Source: Prochlorococcus sp. AG-402-P18 (GTDB taxonomy: Bacteria > Cyanobacteriota > Cyanobacteriia > PCC-6307 > Cyanobiaceae). Taken from it: a stretch of DNA of 64,000 nucleotides. Of this stretch, positions 44,179 to 53,259 are shown in pieces. Under the pieces are notes generated by a model. It did no database searches and had not been told where the DNA came from. It was given only the letters and a program-made list of their open reading frames with translations. Made by a program: the position numbers and the translations under genes. Numbering within the stretch: position 1 is the first letter of the stretch; each line of letters opens with the position of its first letter. The DNA lies in the NCBI GenBank assembly GCA_003216275.1, contig QCJC01000001.1, positions 124,001-188,000 on the forward strand, in the 5' to 3' direction.

Positions 44179-45414
44179 TTACTTTGGTTCTGCTATTAAT
44201 GTGTAAGAATCTTTTGGATTCAATAGGGGGAAAACTACTTCATTCAGCCTTTCCGCTGTCCAATAAGGTATGTTTTTTATAGGTTCTAAAATAGCTTGAT
44301 TTCTTCCCCAAAGAGTATGATTACCTGAAATTGCGGCCACTTGACTGCTTACCTCAACGCCATAATATAAATTATTTGAAACTATTTTTTTCGCTCTATC
44401 TATGTCTTTATTGGTAAAGGGCTTTTCAATTGAGTCATAAAGAATATTATTTATTTCTCTCTCTGCATTTTTAAGATTCCCAATTGGGCAACATACATCC
44501 AATAGAATCAAGCCACCCTCTTCGAGGATTTGTAAATCCATTTCAATTGATTCGACTATTCGTAGCTCTTCCCTTAACCTTTTAACCATTGGGCTAATTC
44601 TACCTTCACATAAAAGTGTGCTAGCTATCTCTACGCCTAATATTAACAGTTGATTTTTTGCAGGAGGTAGTTCCCATGCTTTTAATATCCTTCCTCCCTC
44701 TAGTCTTGGTATACGTTCTTTTGTGTAACCTTTATTAAATTTAACTTTGCTTTGTTTGTTTACTTTTCCTATTGAACTTTTTAATTGTTTGATTTTACTA
44801 TTTTCAATTATTAAATATATTTCTTCCGGTATTTTACCAGCTATAGATAATGTACAGTTTCCCCCAATATATTGATTTTCATGAAATGATTTCATTTGTC
44901 TTGGCTCTATTCTTTCGACGGTTTGTTTGTAGCCAAGTATAGGTTTTGAATATCTATGAGGTGAATAACATTCTTTGAATAATTTCATATAGATTATTTC
45001 ATCTGGTTGATCATGACTTTGTGCAATTTCTTCTAAAACTACTTGTTTTTCAACTTCAAACGCATTCTCTTTAATCTGTGGAAACATTAACAAATCCAAA
45101 AGTAATTTTAATGCTTCTTCTAAATTTTGAGGAGGTATTAAAATATAAAAATGAACATCATCAAGACCAGTTGCAGCATTACTACTTCCACCCAGTGACT
45201 CAATTTTATTATCAAATTCTCCTTCTACTAGCTTTTCACTTCCCTTGAAAATCATATGTTCAAGAAAATGTGCCATTCCCTCCTCATTTTTTGACTCATA
45301 AATACTTCCTCCTTTGCACCAAAAGTTTATAGATGTCAATGTCGAATGCTCCATTTCTGTTATGACACATCTAACACCATTAGATAAAGACCAATGATTT
45401 AACTTCATTTCCAA
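44179..45414 (-). CDS. M16 zinc peptidase, catalytic subunit
   Basis: 411-residue processing-protease-like enzyme (MPP/PqqL family). Zinc motif HFLEH is present in GMAHFLEHMIFKG near residue 50, with the downstream glutamate likely in EEIAQSHDQPDE (about residue 130). Pairs with the following inactive subunit to form a heterodimer, by analogy to other M16B pairs. Substrate unknown; the plant relative is a stromal/mitochondrial processing peptidase. Confidence 0.93.
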   Translation of the reverse strand: MEMKLNHWSLSNGVRCVITEMEHSTLTSINFWCKGGSIYESKNEEGMAHFLEHMIFKGSEKLVEGEFDNKIESLGGSSNAATGLDDVHFYILIPPQNLEEALKLLLDLLMFPQIKENAFEVEKQVVLEEIAQSHDQPDEIIYMKLFKECYSPHRYSKPILGYKQTVERIEPRQMKSFHENQYIGGNCTLSIAGKIPEEIYLIIENSKIKQLKSSIGKVNKQSKVKFNKGYTKERIPRLEGGRILKAWELPPAKNQLLILGVEIASTLLCEGRISPMVKRLREELRIVESIEMDLQILEEGGLILLDVCCPIGNLKNAEREINNILYDSIEKPFTNKDIDRAKKIVSNNLYYGVEVSSQVAAISGNHTLWGRNQAILEPIKNIPYWTAERLNEVVFPLLNPKDSYTLIAEPK

Positions 45415-45783
45415 GAATTACTCATGATATTTTATTTATGTATAACTAATTATAATACTAAGACCTTTTTAAGATTATGCTATAGCGTCAATTTATTTAA
45501 TGCTTTGATAAAGGTCAATTTATCATTATGAATCAATGTTAATAAGTTTATTACCATAATTTGATCTTATATTTAATTCATCCATTTTTTTCTATTTTTA
45601 AAGATATGATAATTTTTATTTAGGATAAGATTAGTGCTAGCAAAGCTAATTAACTATATTTAGAGAAAAATTTTTTTTTTGAACTTAAGTACCAAAATAA
45701 TTATATAATTATTTTGTATGTTTCAAGCTTTTAGATAGCTTACAAGATGCAAACTCAATTTCTATTCGCTTGAGTCTCTGGTT
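45415..45783. other. 370-base divergent intergenic region
   Basis: Very AT-rich (several T and A runs, for example nine T at about 45670). No gene seen. It must carry promoters for the M16 pair to the left and the pcyA-devBCA unit to the right. Confidence 0.35.
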
Positions 45784-46509
45784 TTGAAAGCAGTTTTTCG
45801 TAGTGAAAATAAATTACATCCTCTTTTAATAGAGGTCATCGAACTTATTAATCAAAAAATAACTTCTTTGTCTGATCTTAGAGCATTAATGCTTGAACCA
45901 AAGTTGGCTGAAAAATACGCCAATCTTAATGAAAAAGATCTATTCATTAACAATGAGTTTTATCAAGCGAAAGGTTTCAGGAGAATTCATCTGGAGGTAG
46001 CAAAGCTTGGAAAGTCTCTGCAAATTCTTCACTGTGTATTTTTCCCTGATCCACGTTATGACCTTCCAATATTTGGTTTAGATATTGTAATCGTCTCCAA
46101 TAGTATTTCGGCTGCGATCGTTGACTTGTCACCTGTAGGAATACATACATCGGACTTTATACGCACTCAAATGAAATTAATAAAAGTGCCAAAATTTAAA
46201 GAAATTAAGATTTTGCCTGACTGGGGAGATATTTTTTCACCTTACGTTTGTTTCATTCGTCCTGTAGATCCATGTGAAGAAAAACTTTTTTATAATCTAA
46301 TTAATGATTATTTGTCAATTCTATTTTCTTTAGTTCTCTTTGTTAGAAGAGATGAAATTAATTCCACAAATATGATTAAGAGATCTAATTATCAGAAAAG
46401 GTATTGTCTAAACCAAAAACGCAATGATAAAACTAGACTTATCCTAACTAGATTCTTTGGCGCCTCGTGGGCTGATGAATATATAGATAGTATCCTTTTC
46501 GATTATTAG
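45784..46509 (+). CDS. pcyA: Phycocyanobilin:ferredoxin oxidoreductase
   Basis: Reduces biliverdin to phycocyanobilin with ferredoxin. The catalytic residues of PcyA are present at a constant offset of five from Synechocystis numbering: Glu71 (IHLEVA), His83 (ILHCVFFPDPRYD) and Asp100 (FGLDIV). Length 241; TTG start. In Prochlorococcus, which has no classical phycobilisomes, the product probably serves residual phycoerythrin or photosensors. The next gene, devB, starts 2 bases after its stop. Confidence 0.95.
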   Translation: MKAVFRSENKLHPLLIEVIELINQKITSLSDLRALMLEPKLAEKYANLNEKDLFINNEFYQAKGFRRIHLEVAKLGKSLQILHCVFFPDPRYDLPIFGLDIVIVSNSISAAIVDLSPVGIHTSDFIRTQMKLIKVPKFKEIKILPDWGDIFSPYVCFIRPVDPCEEKLFYNLINDYLSILFSLVLFVRRDEINSTNMIKRSNYQKRYCLNQKRNDKTRLILTRFFGASWADEYIDSILFDY

Positions 46510-46511
46510 TG

Positions 46512-47423
46512 ATGATTAAAAATCGATCATTTAGTTCCTTATTACTTGTCTCAATAGTACCTTTGTGTTTATCTTCTCTTTATGGATGTAAGAGGGAAGA
46601 TGTCAATCGGAATAAACTTCCAGATAATACTGATTTTATCAGGAAAATAGAAGCTGTAGCTGCTCTAGGAAAGCTTAACCCTTTGGGGGAAGTAAGAAAA
46701 CTAGCAGCTCCAAATACTGGGAAAGGAGGGACGCCAAGATTATCTAAGTTATTTGTAGAAGAAGGTGATTCTATTCTTAAAAATCAGATTTTGGCTGTTT
46801 TTGAAAATCGCCCTAGACTTACCGCTGATTTGGCTGTTGAGGTTGCTAAATTAAATAATTTAAAGAAAGAAATCATCTTCCAAAAAAGAGAAATTAATAG
46901 ATATCAGAAACTATTCAAAACAGGAGCAGTAGCTTCGATTGTGTTAGAAAAGTTACAGGATGATTTAATTATTTTAGAGGGGAAGAAAGATGAGATATCT
47001 TCTCGTATTGATGCTATTAATTTTGACTTAGAACAAACTCAATTAAAAAGTCCAATTAATGGAATAGTACTTCAAATATTAGCTCGAGAAGGAGAACGTC
47101 CAGATTCAGATGGAGTTATGAATGTTGGCGCTAATGAATTAATGGAAGCATTGATTGAGGTATATGAATCAGATATTGAAAGAGTCGAGATTGGTCAGGA
47201 CGTGGATTTGATAAGTGAGAATGGTGGATTCAATGGCTCGTTAAGAGGACAAGTAAGTTTAATAAGTCCTCAAGTTAGACAAAGACGAGTACTTTCTACA
47301 GATCCTACAGGAGACGCTGATTCAAGAGTTATTGAAGTTAGAGTGAAACTAGATAATGTTTCTGCCAAAATGGTGTCTCATTTAACAGGAATGAAAGTTA
47401 TTGCTCGTTTTAGCCCCAAGTGA
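46512..47423 (+). CDS. devB: Membrane-fusion subunit of a DevBCA-type ABC exporter
   Basis: Periplasmic adaptor (HlyD family). N-terminal lipoprotein-like signal ending LSSLYGC (Cys27). A coiled-coil hairpin (about residues 95-165, LKKEIIFQKREINRYQKLFK) is flanked by lipoyl-like halves (AAPNTGKGGTPRLSKLFVEE and LKSPINGIVLQ). Forms a pump with DevC, DevA and a TolC-like outer membrane partner. In Anabaena the homologue exports heterocyst glycolipids; this organism has no heterocysts. A GTG one codon upstream is the alternative start. Confidence 0.88.
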   Translation: MIKNRSFSSLLLVSIVPLCLSSLYGCKREDVNRNKLPDNTDFIRKIEAVAALGKLNPLGEVRKLAAPNTGKGGTPRLSKLFVEEGDSILKNQILAVFENRPRLTADLAVEVAKLNNLKKEIIFQKREINRYQKLFKTGAVASIVLEKLQDDLIILEGKKDEISSRIDAINFDLEQTQLKSPINGIVLQILAREGERPDSDGVMNVGANELMEALIEVYESDIERVEIGQDVDLISENGGFNGSLRGQVSLISPQVRQRRVLSTDPTGDADSRVIEVRVKLDNVSAKMVSHLTGMKVIARFSPK

Positions 47424-48592
47424 TTAGAGATTTTCTTGGAAAACGAAAAATTCCTTTGGCTTGGCTTTTGCTAACTAGGCAACCTTTAAGAATATTGGTT
47501 GCAATCGCGGGAATATCTTTCGCAGGGATATTAATGTTTATGCAACTAGGTTTTAGAGATGGTTTATTTGATGCAAGTGTAACCGTCCATAAGTTGTTTG
47601 ATGCAGATCTTGTCCTAATTAGCCCACGTTCAAAAAGTTCAATAAGTATGAGTGGATTCCCTCGTAGAAGATTAGTTCAAGCTATGGCACATAAAGATGT
47701 TATCGGCACAACTGCTATAAATTGGAATTTTCTTCTTTGGCGAAACCCGGAAAATTTATCTACAAGATCTATTCTCGCTTTAGGTTTTGAACCTAATAAG
47801 CCACTTCTAATTGATCCTAATTTTGAGAAAAAGGCGTCATCTCTAAAAAACAAAGGGAGAGTTTTGTTCGACGATTTGTCTAGAGATGAATTTGGTCCAA
47901 TATCTTCCTGGTTTAATGATGGTCGTTTGGTAGAAACTGAGGTAGCTGGAAAAAGAGTACGAGTATCTGGAATAGTCAGCTTAGGTCCATCTTTTGGTGC
48001 AGATGGAAATTTAATTACCAGTAGAGAGACATTTTTAGGCTTATCACCAGGCAACCCTCCTGGTAGTATTGAAATTGGATTGGTGAGAGTCAAAAACGGA
48101 TCTGATATTGACAATATTGTACGCACATTAAATTTGAGTTTACCTAGTGACGTTAGAGTTTTGTCGCTTCAATCCTTTATAGACTTTGAGAAAAATTATT
48201 GGCGAAGTAGTACATCAATAGGATTCATTTTTACATTGGGAGCTGCAATGGGATTTATCGTAGGTTGTGTAATAGTTTATCAAATTCTTTATAGTGATGT
48301 TAGCGATCATTTGCCAGAATATGCAACTTTAATGGCAATGGGTTATAACCTCAGAAGTCTGTTGGGTGTTGTAGCTAGAGAAGGTTTTATTTTATCAATA
48401 ATGGGTTATGTCCCAGCATATATTTCCGGTCAAGCTTTATATGCTTTAGTAAGATCATCAACAAAACTACCTGTTGAAATGAGCTTTAGTAGAGCATTTA
48501 TTATATTTTCTTTGATATTATTTATGTGCATGGGCTCTGCAATAGCTGCCATGAAGAAACTGGCAGATGCTGACCCTGCTGAGATCTTTTAG
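47420..48592 (+). CDS. devC: DevC-type ABC transporter permease
   Basis: 390-residue MacB/FtsX-like permease: an N-terminal helix (ILVAIAGISFAGILMFMQLGF), an extracytoplasmic domain (about 45-260) and three C-terminal helices (IGFIFTLGAAMGFIVGCVIV, LSIMGYVPAYISGQALYAL and the last LILFMCMGSAIA). Starts with GTG overlapping devB by four bases. This family is characteristic of cyanobacterial DevBCA exporters. Confidence 0.92.
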   Translation: MIRDFLGKRKIPLAWLLLTRQPLRILVAIAGISFAGILMFMQLGFRDGLFDASVTVHKLFDADLVLISPRSKSSISMSGFPRRRLVQAMAHKDVIGTTAINWNFLLWRNPENLSTRSILALGFEPNKPLLIDPNFEKKASSLKNKGRVLFDDLSRDEFGPISSWFNDGRLVETEVAGKRVRVSGIVSLGPSFGADGNLITSRETFLGLSPGNPPGSIEIGLVRVKNGSDIDNIVRTLNLSLPSDVRVLSLQSFIDFEKNYWRSSTSIGFIFTLGAAMGFIVGCVIVYQILYSDVSDHLPEYATLMAMGYNLRSLLGVVAREGFILSIMGYVPAYISGQALYALVRSSTKLPVEMSFSRAFIIFSLILFMCMGSAIAAMKKLADADPAEIF

Positions 48593-48614
48593 CAAGAAAA
48601 TTTAAATAAATTTG

Positions 48615-49307
48615 ATGAGAAGTTCTAATACAAATACTTTAAAAATTTTTTCTTTGAATCATTGGTATGGGCAAGGGCAGATGAGAAGACAAGTTCTACA
48701 ATCTATTTCAATGGAAATATTCCCTGGGGAAGTTGTACTTCTTACTGGTCCTTCTGGTTGCGGAAAGACAACTCTCTTAACTTTAATTGGTGCACTTCGG
48801 AGGGTTCAAGATGGAGATCTTAAAGTTTTTGGTACTCAACTTTATGGAGCTAACAGAAAAATAAGGCAAAACCTAAGAAAAAAGATTGGAATGATTTTTC
48901 AGGGGCATAATCTTTTGAGATGTCTTAGTGCAGAGCAAAATGTTCAGATGGGTTCAGACTTGTTAAATGGATATTCCTATAGGGCTCGTAGAGATCAAGC
49001 CAGAGAATGGCTTAGAGCAGTGGGTTTGAAAGATCATATGTCTAAGCTTCCACATGATTTATCGGGAGGACAAAAACAAAGAGTAGCTATTGCTCGAGCT
49101 CTAGCTGCTAAGCCAAAATTATTATTAGCAGATGAACCTACTTCTGCTTTAGATAGTTCCACAGGTCGGGAGATAGTTGATTTATTAAAAAAATTAGCCT
49201 TAGAACAATCCTGCTCTGTTTTGATGGTTACCCATGATCCAAGAATATTGGATGTAGCAGATCGTCTCTTACGTATGGAAGATGGCCAATTATTGCCCTC
49301 TGTTTAG
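48615..49307 (+). CDS. devA: DevA-type ABC transporter ATP-binding protein
   Basis: ATPase of the exporter, MacB/LolD type. Walker A GPSGCGKTT, signature LSGGQKQRVAIARAL, Walker B LLLADEPTSALD and the His switch in LMVTHDPR. Length about 230. I used the ATG; a TTG just upstream is also in frame. Follows devC by 22 bases, completing pcyA-devBCA. Confidence 0.94.
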   Translation: MRSSNTNTLKIFSLNHWYGQGQMRRQVLQSISMEIFPGEVVLLTGPSGCGKTTLLTLIGALRRVQDGDLKVFGTQLYGANRKIRQNLRKKIGMIFQGHNLLRCLSAEQNVQMGSDLLNGYSYRARRDQAREWLRAVGLKDHMSKLPHDLSGGQKQRVAIARALAAKPKLLLADEPTSALDSSTGREIVDLLKKLALEQSCSVLMVTHDPRILDVADRLLRMEDGQLLPSV

Positions 49308-49344
49308 TAAATTGGGTAAAGATAAAATTGTGGAATTTCAAAGC

Positions 49345-49500
49345 ATGTCCAAAAGAAGAAATCTCAAGAAAGAAAAACAAGAGAGAAACCGAGCTTATGC
49401 TAGGAAATTTAAGAAGCGGAAACTGCGTAATGATGGCAGAGGTGAGGGTGCTGGTAATGGAGTTACAGGCACTGCGAACAATGGTGGTGCTGCCGATTGA
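49345..49500 (+). CDS. Small basic protein, 51 residues
   Basis: Reads MSKRRNLKKEKQERNRAYAR, then KFKKRKLRNDGRGEGAGNG and a Gly/Ala/Asn end. Strongly basic helix followed by a glycine-rich tail suggests RNA or DNA binding; the unchanging look of the motif hints at conservation in picocyanobacteria, but I cannot check it. A GTG 15 bases upstream is the alternative start. Lies just after devA. Confidence 0.7.
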   Translation: MSKRRNLKKEKQERNRAYARKFKKRKLRNDGRGEGAGNGVTGTANNGGAAD

Positions 49501-49578
49501 TGTTTTTATTAGAGTGATAAGATCATTCTGTAATAGTTCAATTTTAAGTGTTTTTAAGGGTCTTTAATTTTATTTAGG

Positions 49579-50511
49579 ATGTTAGTTAGCGTTGTAATTC
49601 CGACCTACAATAGGCTTTCAATACTAAAAAAATGTATATATGCATTAGAAAATCAAGACTTGAATGAATTTATTGATAATTTTGAGATTGTTATTGTTGA
49701 TGATGGCTCTACAGATGGAACAGTTGAATGGTTAAAAACAAATTCTAATGATTTCCCGCATTTAAAGCTTTTTGAACAATCACATGGTGGTCCAGCTTTA
49801 GGTCGCAATCTTGGAGTGCATAAATCAAGAGGAGATATAATTGTTTTTATTGATAGTGATCTTATTGTTGATAAAAATTTTTTGATTTATCACGTTAGAT
49901 TATTAATTAAATCTTGGCAAAAGCTTGGACATAAGAAGTGCTTTACATATGGTTCTGTAATTAATACTTCTAATTTTGATAATCCAGATTATGAACCTTT
50001 TAAACTTCAAGATTTATCTTGGGCTTACTTCGCCACTGGTAACGTTGCTATTGATAAAAAGATTCTAGAAAAATCTGGTCTTTTTGATACATCTTTTAAA
50101 CTCTATGGTTGGGAAGATTTGGAATTAGGAGAAAGATTAAGAAATATGGGAGTTAAACTTATTAAATGCCCAAAGGCAATTGGCTATCATTGGCATCCAG
50201 CTTTGACTCTTGATCAAATTCCTGATTTGATTCGAATCGAAAAAGAGAGAGCAAAGATGGGATTAGTTTTTTATCGAAAGCATCCAACCCTAAGAGTTAA
50301 ATTTATTGTTCAATTTACTTTGATTCACAGAATCCTTTGGGAGCTATTAAGTTTTGGTGGGTTAATAAATACAAAGACACTTAGACCTTTATTAGCATTT
50401 CTCATAAAACAAGGATATTCGAGTTTGGCTATGCAATTACTTAGACTTCCTTTAAATTTAATTGGAGTTAGGCAGATTTTTAGAGAAGCATCATTAATTG
50501 GACTTCGATGA
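49579..50511 (+). CDS. Glycosyltransferase family 2
   Basis: GT-A type glycosyltransferase. SVVIPTYNRLSILKKCI, IVIVDDGSTDGTVEWL, DSDLIVDKNF (metal-binding DxD region) and the acceptor-side GWEDLELGERLRNMG (catalytic E/D) are present. Length 310. The C-terminal ~90 residues are hydrophobic/basic and may touch membrane. Acceptor unknown; likely cell-surface polysaccharide. Lies alone before rpsB. Confidence 0.9.
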   Translation: MLVSVVIPTYNRLSILKKCIYALENQDLNEFIDNFEIVIVDDGSTDGTVEWLKTNSNDFPHLKLFEQSHGGPALGRNLGVHKSRGDIIVFIDSDLIVDKNFLIYHVRLLIKSWQKLGHKKCFTYGSVINTSNFDNPDYEPFKLQDLSWAYFATGNVAIDKKILEKSGLFDTSFKLYGWEDLELGERLRNMGVKLIKCPKAIGYHWHPALTLDQIPDLIRIEKERAKMGLVFYRKHPTLRVKFIVQFTLIHRILWELLSFGGLINTKTLRPLLAFLIKQGYSSLAMQLLRLPLNLIGVRQIFREASLIGLR

Positions 50512-50559
50512 ACCATTGTTTGATAGATTGGTAAGGCAAATAAAAACCGCACATCTGAC

Positions 50560-50648
50560 TGTTTCGGGTGATAAATAAATTTTGGTTTATTGATCATTAT
50601 TTAATTTGTCCCTGTTAGGTGGAGGCGAACCCGGAACCCTAAAAAAAC
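50560..50648 (+). promoter_or_regulatory. rpsB leader with GC-rich motif
   Basis: The 89 bases before rpsB end in AGGTGGAGGCGAACCCGGAA-CCCT, much more GC-rich than its surroundings, and include GGTTTATTG. A leader that binds S2 or another regulator would fit, since rpsB-tsf leaders are often autoregulated, but I see no consensus I can prove. Confidence 0.4.
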
Positions 50649-51341
50649 ATGGCTGTAGTATCTCTCTCAGAGATGATGGAGGCTGGTGCTCACTTTGGGC
50701 ACCAGACCCGTCGATGGAATCCAAAAATGTCTCGTTACATCTATTGCGCTCGCAATGGAGTACATATTATTGATTTGGTTAAAACTGCTGTTTGTATGAA
50801 CAGTGCCTATAAATGGACTAGAGGAGCTGCTCGAAGCGGAAAGAGATTTCTTTTCGTAGGGACAAAAAAACAAGCCTCTGAAGTTGTTGCGCAAGAAGCT
50901 ACAAGGTGTGGCGCTTCATACGTAAATCAAAGATGGCTGGGGGGAATGCTAACCAACTGGACCACTATGAAAGCAAGAATAGACCGACTAAAAGATCTTG
51001 AAAGGATGGAATCCAGCGGTGCCATAGCAATGCGACCTAAGAAAGAGGGAGCAGTTTTGCGCAGAGAATTAGAAAGATTACAAAAATATTTAGGAGGCTT
51101 GAAAGGTATGCGCCGCTTACCAGATGTCGTTGTATTAGTTGATCAAAGGAGAGAGACCAATGCAGTTTTAGAGGCGAGAAAACTTGATATACCTTTAGTC
51201 TCAATGCTAGATACCAATTGTGATCCGGATCTTTGTGAAGTCCCTATTCCATGCAATGATGATGCTGTTAGGTCTGTTCAACTAGTTTTGGGTAGATTAG
51301 CTGATGCTATCAACGAAGGGAGACATGGCCCAAATGATTAA
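50649..51341 (+). CDS. rpsB: 30S ribosomal protein S2
   Basis: Small-subunit protein S2. Opening [20 protein letters not shown] and [20 protein letters not shown] are universal S2 motifs; [26 protein letters not shown] and [19 protein letters not shown] follow. Length 230 is normal. Begins the rpsB-tsf cluster, with tsf 62 bases downstream. Confidence 0.98.
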   Translation: MAVVSLSEMMEAGAHFGHQTRRWNPKMSRYIYCARNGVHIIDLVKTAVCMNSAYKWTRGAARSGKRFLFVGTKKQASEVVAQEATRCGASYVNQRWLGGMLTNWTTMKARIDRLKDLERMESSGAIAMRPKKEGAVLRRELERLQKYLGGLKGMRRLPDVVVLVDQRRETNAVLEARKLDIPLVSMLDTNCDPDLCEVPIPCNDDAVRSVQLVLGRLADAINEGRHGPND

Positions 51342-51403
51342 ATTCTTATACTGAATAATTAATTTCATTTACTTTCACCTTACTTTCACTACATCAAAAT
51401 AAA

Positions 51404-52060
51404 ATGACGGAAATAACAGCTAAACTCGTCAAGGAGCTGCGTGATAAAACATCCGCAGGCATGATGGATTGCAAAAAAGCCCTTATTGAGAATAAGGGGG
51501 ATATGGAGAAATCTATAGAGTGGCTAAGACAAAAGGGTATTGCTAGTGCTGAGAAAAAGTCAGGACGAGTAGCGGCTGAAGGTGCTGTAGGGAGTTACAT
51601 TCACACAGGAGCTCGTGTGGGTGTTCTTTTAGAATTGAATTGTGAAACTGATTTTGTAGCAAGGGGAGAATTATTTCAAGGCTTATTGAGGGATCTATCT
51701 ATGCAAGTTGCAGCATGTCCTAACGTTGAATTTGTAAGTGTTGATCAAATACCGGAAGCAATAGCAAATAAAGAAAAAGAAATAGAGATGGGTAGAGATG
51801 ATTTAGCTGGGAAGCCTGAACAAATAAAGGTAAAAATTGTAGAGGGAAGGATAGGAAAAAGATTAAAAGAAATGGCTCTTTTAGAGCAACCATTTATCAA
51901 GGATAGTTCAATTAATGTTGAGGAACTTGTTAAACAAGTTGCTGGTAAAATTGGAGAGAATTTAAAGGTTCGTAGATTTACCAGATATACTCTAGGTGAA
52001 GGAATTGAAGTTGAAGGACTTGATTTCGCAGAAGAAGTAGCATCTATGACTTCCAGTTGA
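51404..52060 (+). CDS. tsf: Elongation factor Ts
   Basis: Nucleotide exchange factor for EF-Tu. [18 protein letters not shown] and [12 protein letters not shown] are the N-terminal UBA-like region, [18 protein letters not shown] the core. Cyanobacterial EF-Ts is short, 218 residues, as here. Follows rpsB by 62 bases and overlaps the next gene by four bases. Confidence 0.98.
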   Translation: MTEITAKLVKELRDKTSAGMMDCKKALIENKGDMEKSIEWLRQKGIASAEKKSGRVAAEGAVGSYIHTGARVGVLLELNCETDFVARGELFQGLLRDLSMQVAACPNVEFVSVDQIPEAIANKEKEIEMGRDDLAGKPEQIKVKIVEGRIGKRLKEMALLEQPFIKDSSINVEELVKQVAGKIGENLKVRRFTRYTLGEGIEVEGLDFAEEVASMTSS

Positions 52061-53259
52061 TTTTGTCTAATCATCATTTGCTTGCATCTAAGTTTGATCC
52101 GATAGATCAGCTAAAATTGCTTAGAGAAAAATGTAATAATATTTCTTCTTATTTATATAAAGTTCATGCCTCTTACCTTGAGGAGATAAGGAATGTTTTA
52201 CCTCAAGCTATTAGGTCATCTATATTCTCAATTATAACTGATCAGATTAAATATGATGCTGGATTTTCAACTCCTAAATCAAGAAAGAGTTTTCAAATAA
52301 AAATTGACAAGCTAGTTTCTAATAATATTTCTACTCTTACAATTGAGCATTTGAATGAGTTAGCTAAAACAATTGACGAAGAGAATAAGCGCCAAGTGAA
52401 TCAGGCCAAAGAAGAAATGGCTAGGGCTCTAAAAATAAGAAATGATTCTGAAAAATCATCAAAACTCTCAGGAAGTGGTTCAATCAATTTAAGTTCTTTA
52501 CCTCCTTTAGAGAATTTATCAATCATTGATGGGTGGAATGGTGAATTGCAAACTCCTTATTCAATTGATAATCCAAATTATTTTGTAAAAAGTAGTCAAG
52601 ATCCACCAGCATTATCTGAAGACGCTAATCCAAATGACCTCCCTCCTTTACTAGGCGAAGAAGAGAAGATGGATACTTTTAATTTAAAAGGTAAAGAGAT
52701 TGAACTTTTGCAATCAATATTTGCTTTGTCTGAGGATTCTCATCTAAATGAGGTTGATTCGAATAATCAAGATCCTTATGAAGATTCAAATTCTTATCTT
52801 GATTTAAAGAATAATCGTCTGTTGCCAGAAACTCCTATCGGTTTATATGAGTGGATGATTTCAATAGATGTTGCTTTAATTAGAAGTCTCCGGGATCTTT
52901 CCCATGCAATTAATGGAGAACTTCTAAGATCAGGCTTGGTTAATACACTTGTACCCTTAAATATTTTAGATGCTGCCTTGGCTGGTCAATTAGTCTCTAC
53001 TAAATCAATTTCTAATATTTTGACTTTAAAATTGCCAACCAATAGTTCCTTAGGAGCAGGCGGATTAGACATAGATTGTTTGCTAATTACTTCTTCAGAC
53101 CTTGAATTTGATAACCCAAGACTTAGAAGAAACAGAACGAATTTAAAGCATTATCAAAATGAACTTTTAGGTATGATCAAACAACAACGCTATTGGCAAG
53201 CCCGTTCTTTAGAAGAAGAGGTCAGTAAGGAATGGTGGAAGGATACGACCAAGATCTAA
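52057..53259 (+). CDS. Conserved picocyanobacterial protein between tsf and recG
   Basis: 400 residues, not recognised. N-terminal helical region ([20 protein letters not shown]), a long acidic, Ser/Asn/Pro-rich linker (residues ~140-255) and a C-terminal domain ([22 protein letters not shown], then a [20 protein letters not shown] helix). Starts with a TTG that overlaps the tsf stop, and its last 28 bases overlap recG. Tight coupling suggests a linked role in translation or DNA repair, by inference only. Confidence 0.75.
   Translation: MILSNHHLLASKFDPIDQLKLLREKCNNISSYLYKVHASYLEEIRNVLPQAIRSSIFSIITDQIKYDAGFSTPKSRKSFQIKIDKLVSNNISTLTIEHLNELAKTIDEENKRQVNQAKEEMARALKIRNDSEKSSKLSGSGSINLSSLPPLENLSIIDGWNGELQTPYSIDNPNYFVKSSQDPPALSEDANPNDLPPLLGEEEKMDTFNLKGKEIELLQSIFALSEDSHLNEVDSNNQDPYEDSNSYLDLKNNRLLPETPIGLYEWMISIDVALIRSLRDLSHAINGELLRSGLVNTLVPLNILDAALAGQLVSTKSISNILTLKLPTNSSLGAGGLDIDCLLITSSDLEFDNPRLRRNRTNLKHYQNELLGMIKQQRYWQARSLEEEVSKEWWKDTTKI

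Noticed and set aside
49328-49567. Overlapping 79-codon frame after devA
   Set aside because: Conflicts with the small basic protein, which has the more consistent composition.
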